From: Entrophospora sp. SA101
Lineage: Eukaryota > Glomeromycota > Glomeromycetes > Entrophosporales > Entrophosporaceae
Assembly (NCBI GenBank): GCA_958430865.1
Contig: CAUDNR010000902.1
Span: forward strand, 8,172-72,171
DNA: 64,000 nt
Direction of reading: 5' to 3'
Shown here: positions 58,276 through 64,000 of the stretch, piece after piece
How the letters are laid out: every line of letters begins with the position of its first letter
Numbering within the stretch: position 1 is the first letter of the stretch
Notes under the pieces: model-generated
The model's input: the letters and a program-made list of their open reading frames with translations, nothing else
Database searches by the model: none
What the model was told of the DNA's origin: nothing
Position numbers and translations under genes: made by a program

Positions 58276-61200
58276 ACATACCAACAATACTTTACATATT
58301 CGGAGGGATAATCCAAGTTCTTGTCACAATTTACAATAAACAAATAAGCAAGCAATTAATTAATTACATAAACTAGATTTTGCACGTGATAATAAAAGAA
58401 ATTGAAAAACCTGTTTTGATGATCATCAAATAAACTTTTAAAATATAAGTTTTTGATGATCACCTTCCCTCTCTTTTATAATATTTTCTTCGTTTCTTTA
58501 TTTCACCCTCGTTTATCTTTTATCTTTTGTTCGTCTTCAACTTTCTCAACTTCCTTGTTATTAATTGTTTGTAATTAATTTAGATCATGCCCCTTAAAAA
58601 TTATTTTTCAGATAATCGTCATCTTTATTGTTAAAATGTCAAGATTTAAACAAAGTTGCAAGTAAGCATGATAATATATAAATAAACCTGTATAAGCGCA
58701 AGCCATTATTGATTTGTAATATAACATGTTTAATTGATCGACTCAATTGGTTGATTGGTCAATTGAAATAGAATAGATAACATTATTAACATTATTTTAT
58801 TGATCACCATCACACGTAAAAGGCAATAATATAGATATGTTTAATGTGTTGCATATCAATACGCGTAAAAGGAAAATGTAAATAAAGCAAAAAGAAAAAA
58901 ATATACATATTAAAAATATATTAATAGAAAGAGTACACACAGTCAAATGAATGTTTAAAATTATGTTCAAAAACAGTTAACGTGAAAAAAAATTTATATG
59001 TTGGTAAAGTATAGCACATAACGAACACTTTTACATATAAAGTGAGTGAGCGAGTGCATGATTGATTGATTGATTGATTGATAATTAACATCAATATTTT
59101 TAAAGTGAGGTTTTTAGTGGTAAATCTTTACCGAGAAAAGAAAATTGATCATTATCTTCAATCTTCTCTCTATTATTATTTCTTTCTTTTCGTTCACATT
59201 ATTTATTATATACAATTATTATTATTATTATTAGAGATATTAATCAACCAATAATATATCATGAAAAATACATCCATATCTTTATATTTATTAAAGTGTG
59301 CCAATAAATTTAATATTTTTTGTTTTGATTATGTAAAATATTTTTTGTGTGTAAATGTCATGTATTAATTTGACTTTATTAAGGTGATACGTGAACACAA
59401 AATAAAGTTAAAATATCGAGAAAAAAATAAAGTGAAATCCATCCCTTGCATATATATTCTTATTATTTTAATGATATTTATTATTATACCAATCGTGGAG
59501 AATAATTTGACTTTTAGATATTGAAATTACTAAAATTAGCAAGCGGCAAGAGGAGAAAGATGAGGAGAAAGAGAGACGAAGAATACTTGTTATTAATAAA
59601 TAATAATAGTAAATGCTCACAAAACTCTGTAAAAAAACTTGTTTCATAATGAATGGTACACAAATGTTTTTATTCGTTTTATTCTATGAATTAAAGTTAA
59701 ATATATTAATTAATAATAGTAGTAAATTAAGTAGTAGTATCATAAAATATAATTTGTAATCAGTAAATTAATTATCTAGTAATCTATTCTATGTTTTTTA
59801 ATATTAAATACTAGTATTATCATTTACTATTATTCTCACTTCATTCTATCACTTACATACATTATCTTTCTTTACATCTTCTCTTGCTTCTCTATCAATT
59901 CGATTTATTCTTTTTACGCGCAAAAAACCATAAATATGTAATCAACAAAATATAAAGTTTTCATTTATGCTATTTTTATTTCACAGATTTTATTTCACAC
60001 ATAAATCTAGAAATCACATACAACATTTATCACAAATCACATTTCTATCTAAAACATCACAGATAGAAAGATGTTGATTAGCTTGGGTTAGTTTGAATTG
60101 ATTTTGAAATCGGTTAGCTTTATTAGTTTTTCATAAATAGTAGACAATATTACATCATTAAGACAATTAACTCTTGATTTTTTATTTACCCATTCCAGTC
60201 ATTTCATTCTTTTTATTACTTAGTATTAGGGTTTTTTTTTGCTGCAGATATTTGTAATCCTTTTATATATTAAATAAATATATATTTATTACCATCATCA
60301 TCCATCCATCTATCTAACACCGCTATCAATAGTTATATTCACGGCCAATCCAACACTCGTACGTAATTATTATCGTTATTATTTAAACAGGTATTTAATT
60401 TTATTTAATGTCACGGGAATATCATACATTTATTATTTTTTGGTTATTTTGTGTATATGTGGGGTAAAAACAAATTAATTTTAATAATAAGGTATTTTTT
60501 CTTATTTAAAATTACCATTATTAATACTGCTATATTGGAATAAAATGATGTAATTGTTGTTCGGAATTATTTGTTATTAGCTGTTCAACCAGTGGAACCA
60601 TACGCTCTCTCTGTATATGCGTAAGTAAAAGTAGGGGGGGGGAGCTTTTGTATTTATATTGCATACTAAACAACCACATTTATTGGTATCTGACGTCAAT
60701 TTGATTTTTCAATAACATTTTTTCGTTTATTCACCATGTTCAAGATTTCTAAAAGTTCATTTTATCGTTAAAAACGCCTGTGCTCCTGAGCATAATAAAG
60801 ATTTTTTATTAATAAATAAACGTTAATCAATTAATAAAAGTTGTCATTTTATCTCCTCACTTGAGTAAATATCTCTTAAAGATGTAGGACAGAATGAACG
60901 AATGGAAAATACCCATCAAACTTAAATATATATCTGTGTGATATCGATGTTTATCTTCATTTTCAAAAAAATATTGTGAAAAGTTTATCTCATCGTATCG
61001 CCTCAAAGAAGATCAGTTTAAGTTTTTTTTTATATCAGAATAGGAAAAATAAAATTTTTTTTCCTAAATTTTCTAAATTCATTTTAGAAAAACGATATTA
61101 TCTATTTAATTTTAATAAATAATAATAAATTGGGCTGAATTTGTACACACAACAAATGTAATTAAATTTTTTTTTTCTGATCGAAATCAAATAGCAAATT

Positions 61201-61670
61201 AGAATTAAATTTTTAATTTTTTTAATTTACCTGGTTTTGTTTGTTTTTTTTTTTTTTTGTAACGATTTGTTTATCTTTTTCTTTACTCATACATCCACTC
61301 ACTATCATCCTACCCGCCCGCTCGTTATCTTTCAATTATCATTTGTATACTTGATTTTTCAACAAATTTTTTTAAAATATTGCGTTTCTTGTATAACAAA
61401 TACAAAGCTATAGCGAAAGAAGACGACATTTTGTGCTTGTGCATGCATGCATGCATTTAGTGTACGAGGGAGTTGTGAATTCCTTTACAAGAGAGAAAAT
61501 ATGGAAAATAAATATTTAGATAAAAAAGGTATCTGATAAATTGTTATTTTAATGATTTCTGACATGCCAACATTCTTTTATCATTACTGCGCGTAATAAC
61601 ACAATCATGGAACAAGTATGAAACAGGTAATTGTTTAATTCTTTTTTAGGAAATTAATATAATCAAACCA
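58276..61670. other. Gene-poor AT-rich region
   Basis: No gene supported on either strand. Small repeats include (TTGA)n near 59,060-59,085 and GCATGCATGCATGCAT near 61,441. Confidence 0.45.
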
Positions 61671-61886
61671 CCATATGCGGACGATTTCCGGGTAGGTCTG
61701 ACCTTTTAGCCTGGCTAGGATAAATATGAATGCACGGATATATTTCTGATCACCTGGTCCGTAGATCTTGAGTGAATTATCCGACCGATATCAAAGATCG
61801 ATAATAATAAGATTGATAAGGGGAGATATCCCTCTTATATGTTTTTCCCAGGCTCTATCCCTACGAACTGAAATTGTCCGCATGGG
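61671..61886. other. GC-richer segment with complementary ends (structured RNA or MITE candidate)
   Basis: CCATATGCGGACGATTTCC at the left and GAAATTGTCCGCATGGG at the right are near-complementary and would close a stem over about 215 bases. The inside has further short stems (for example GGGAGATATCCCTC). Base composition is clearly richer in G and C than the surroundings. There is no good reading frame. I did not recognise a known RNA family. Confidence 0.4.
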
Positions 61887-62449
61887 CTGAATCAAACACG
61901 TTTTTTCGTAATTTATAATTTATCGAAACTGTAGTATTTATTTGTCGATGGAACAGAATTATGGCAATGATGATAGATAAACTATTACTATTATTGCTTG
62001 CTGCTAACACTACCAACTCTATCATCACCAACAACATCACTTTCATTACTACTTTCTAAAAAAAAAAAAATACATTTATGACATCTTTGATGAATATAAT
62101 TAAAAGAAATTAGTGGATATGATTCAGACAAGCGTGATTGCTTTGATTATGATAAATGATTTGGGTATAGGACGTAAAAAATTTACTGAAGAAGAAAAAA
62201 CTTATAGAAGAAGAATTTGAACGATAAAAATTTGTCACTTTTGATTTTGTCGAGTAGCAATTAGCAGAAAAACAAGAATTATCTCGATAGGAATGATGAT
62301 TATAGATGTATAAGATAAAGAAGGCGAGCAAAAGAAGGCGAATGGATGACAAATAACAAAACTACTATTGCATAAAGGTAGCGATGATGATGAATAGTTC
62401 TTAAACCTCATATCACAAATATTTTTGTCAATTACTATTAAAGTCGTTT

Positions 62450-62491
<42 letters not shown>

Positions 62492-63185
62492 TCAAAGATT
62501 TCCTTTGGAATGTTATAATCTGTGTATGCAATATGATGACACAAATGAGGTCAAATTTTTAGCAACCGAAAAAACATATCACTAGTGACATAATCATATT
62601 AGTTCCATAAGTGAATGTAAGGCATCTGTGTCAATGGAAATATTCTTGCTTTTATGAGAACATTTTGAAAGAAGAGAAAATGTGAATTTCTTTTTCTCTC
62701 CAGAATGGAAAAATCCGAATCCTTTTGTCAAATATCATTGGAAAGTTATTTGCAAATTTGATTTTTTATGAGTGAGTTGGTGATCAAGTTTGGATTTGTT
62801 TTGTTACATCATTTCTGATAAAAGTCAAGTAAGCCTATCATACAAAACTTCTAATATATTAAAACAAAAAAAAAAAAATTCAATGTCGTAAGGTAAAAGG
62901 ATTTATTTATTTCAAAAAAAAAAAAATGGTGGATGAGGCATTATAAATCATATGTTAAATTAGAATCACAAGGGGACAGGTTAGCTTTAAATCACGAATT
63001 TTCTGACCCCTTTCATAACTTATCTTTGAATAAATTTATGTTTGAAAGCTCTGCATTTATAACAAAACTAATGATGACGGCCAGCCAAGGAATTTTTAAA
63101 CGGCTTAGCCGGCTAATAAATAACTTAACCGACTTAAATAGATTAGCCGGCTAATCAGCTAACATCTCAGATACATGTCGTGATA
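61887..63185. other. Gene-poor region with (TTG)n repeat and AGCCGGCT repeats
   Basis: A (TTG)n run of about 14 units lies at 62,449-62,491. Near 63,090-63,160 the palindromic motif TTAGCCGGCTAAT recurs several times. The frame at 62,933-63,154 runs through these repeats and is not supported as a gene. Confidence 0.5.
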
Positions 63186-64000
63186 CACTGCCGGGAAAAA
63201 AAAAGTATTTGGACATCTATTTACATTAATTACCCAAAAACATACATAATATCCACACATAAAATTTATATCATTTTTTTATAGCTTAGGTTTTGAAAAA
63301 TATTCATGTAAAATTTTATTTTTTCAGTTTATGTATAAAAAAAAATACAAATTTCAACCAAATATTTTTTTTTCATTTTGATCGTCAAAAAATATTCAGT
63401 TGGCCCATCCTTCATTAGAAATGCATGCTTCAATTCTTTTTGGCATGCTTCCAATGAGTGCATGTAATTTTTCGTAAGTAATTTGCTGCCATTCTTTTTT
63501 CAATGCAATTTCCAGTTCACTTGCTTTTTTTGGATGATTTTTTCGATTTTTTAATCTCCTTTCCGGCTCACTCCAGAGATGTAAGATCAGGTGATTGAAA
63601 CGGCCATTCTTTTAATGAATCCAAATTTGAATATCATTGGCTGTGTGAGCTAGTGCATTATCATCATGAAAAAAATAACCTCTCCTCTAACAAGTTCTTT
63701 TCTAAAATCTGAATATAATCGAAACGAACTACTAAATATAATAGAAATGTGATGTTTTCCATAGATACTCTCTGAATTTAAGGGTTTAATATAATATAAA
63801 TTTACGTATAATAATTATGTGGGTTTTTGAGCACTTTGATAAAAATTTTTTGTTCAAAAAATTTTCAATTGAAGTTCGTATTTTTTTTATTTATTAAAAT
63901 AACTGAAAAAACAAAATTTTACATGAATATTTAAGCTATAAAATTATATAAACTTTATGTATAGTTATTATGTACGTTTTTGGGTAATTAATCCTAAACT
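63186..64000 (-). mobile_element. Tc1/mariner derivative with long terminal inverted repeats, cut by window end
   Basis: A TA precedes CACTGCCGGG at 63,186. The first ~200 bases (from TTAATTACCCAAAAACATAC at about 63,218) return in inverted orientation at about 63,840-63,995, giving unusually long inverted repeats. Between them, the minus strand from about 63,715 to a stop at 63,396 encodes the end of a transposase: FFHDDNALAHTAND with a catalytic Asp, then KKEWQQITYEKLHALIGSMP and EACISNEGWAN. The N-terminal DNA-binding part and first Asp are missing and there is an internal stop, so this is an internally deleted, non-autonomous copy. The right tip lies beyond the window. Confidence 0.8.

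Noticed and set aside
58167..58376. 69-codon plus-strand frame
   Set aside because: It begins within the duplicated hairpin block and is AT-driven; there is no matching frame in the other duplicate unit.
62933..63154. 73-codon plus-strand frame
   Set aside because: It passes through TTAGCCGGCTAAT repeats and has no recognisable feature or splice context.

Overview
The window looks like nuclear DNA of an early-diverging fungus, most probably an arbuscular mycorrhizal (Glomeromycotina, Rhizophagus-like) species. This is an inference from very AT-rich sequence, short frequent GT-AG introns, many degenerate transposons, a BTB-TLDc gene, a Crinkler-type nuclease/kinase effector remnant and a PUS10 gene. 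Two runs of 10 Ns (12,998-13,007 and 23,576-23,585) show a scaffold of three contigs.

Region 1-12,997 is accessory DNA. It starts with a dead Tc1/mariner copy (1-914), a broken coiled-coil/nuclease/kinase effector gene (1,378-3,776) cut by a TTAA MITE, a zinc-domain fragment (4,077-4,355) and a second related MITE (4,368-4,564). From about 4,901 to 12,830 lies a composite mobile element on the minus strand: a Mutator-like transposase with a GCM-type zinc domain and a C-terminal USP-like cysteine peptidase. It is split into two halves sharing a ~1 kb overlap, and between them sits an intact plus-strand gene for a RanBP2-finger/WWE/RING protein, a likely ADP-ribose-reading ubiquitin ligase (8,511-9,435). 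A transposon with a deubiquitinase-like domain flanking a ubiquitin ligase gene is the most unusual arrangement here.

Region 13,008-30,611 is dominated by a near-perfect inverted repeat (17,997-23,575 and 24,502-30,611). Each arm carries the convergent pair cytosolic-type arginyl-tRNA synthetase and PUS10 pseudouridine synthase, plus a Pif1/Helitron helicase remnant at the inner end. Only the right ArgRS copy is complete (it continues to 31,637 or 31,745); the left copy starts inside an intron at a MITE. A third, shorter ArgRS fragment (13,115-13,620) follows the first N gap. The arms differ by a few substitutions and one ~531 bp insertion. This could be a true palindrome, or two haplotypes joined by scaffolding.

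Region 31,638-51,846 holds ordinary host genes: a small secreted cysteine-rich protein (32,097-32,680), BTB-BACK-TLDc (34,767-36,432), GPI transamidase GPI8 (38,347-39,994), a 125-residue orphan (40,182-40,713), a decayed ICT1-like peptidyl-tRNA hydrolase (42,914-43,376), adenylate kinase (43,747-44,865) and a TBC1D13-like Rab GAP (48,852-51,846). For the multi-exon gene models given as intact I summed the exon lengths; each total is divisible by three.

Region 51,847-64,000 is gene-poor. It has one disordered protein gene with a PP1-docking-like motif (54,113-54,871), a duplicated hairpin/CACGTG block (about 57,900-58,270), a GC-richer segment with complementary ends (61,671-61,886) and, at the end, a long-TIR Tc1/mariner derivative (63,186 onward) running off the window. 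I saw no tRNA, rRNA or CRISPR.
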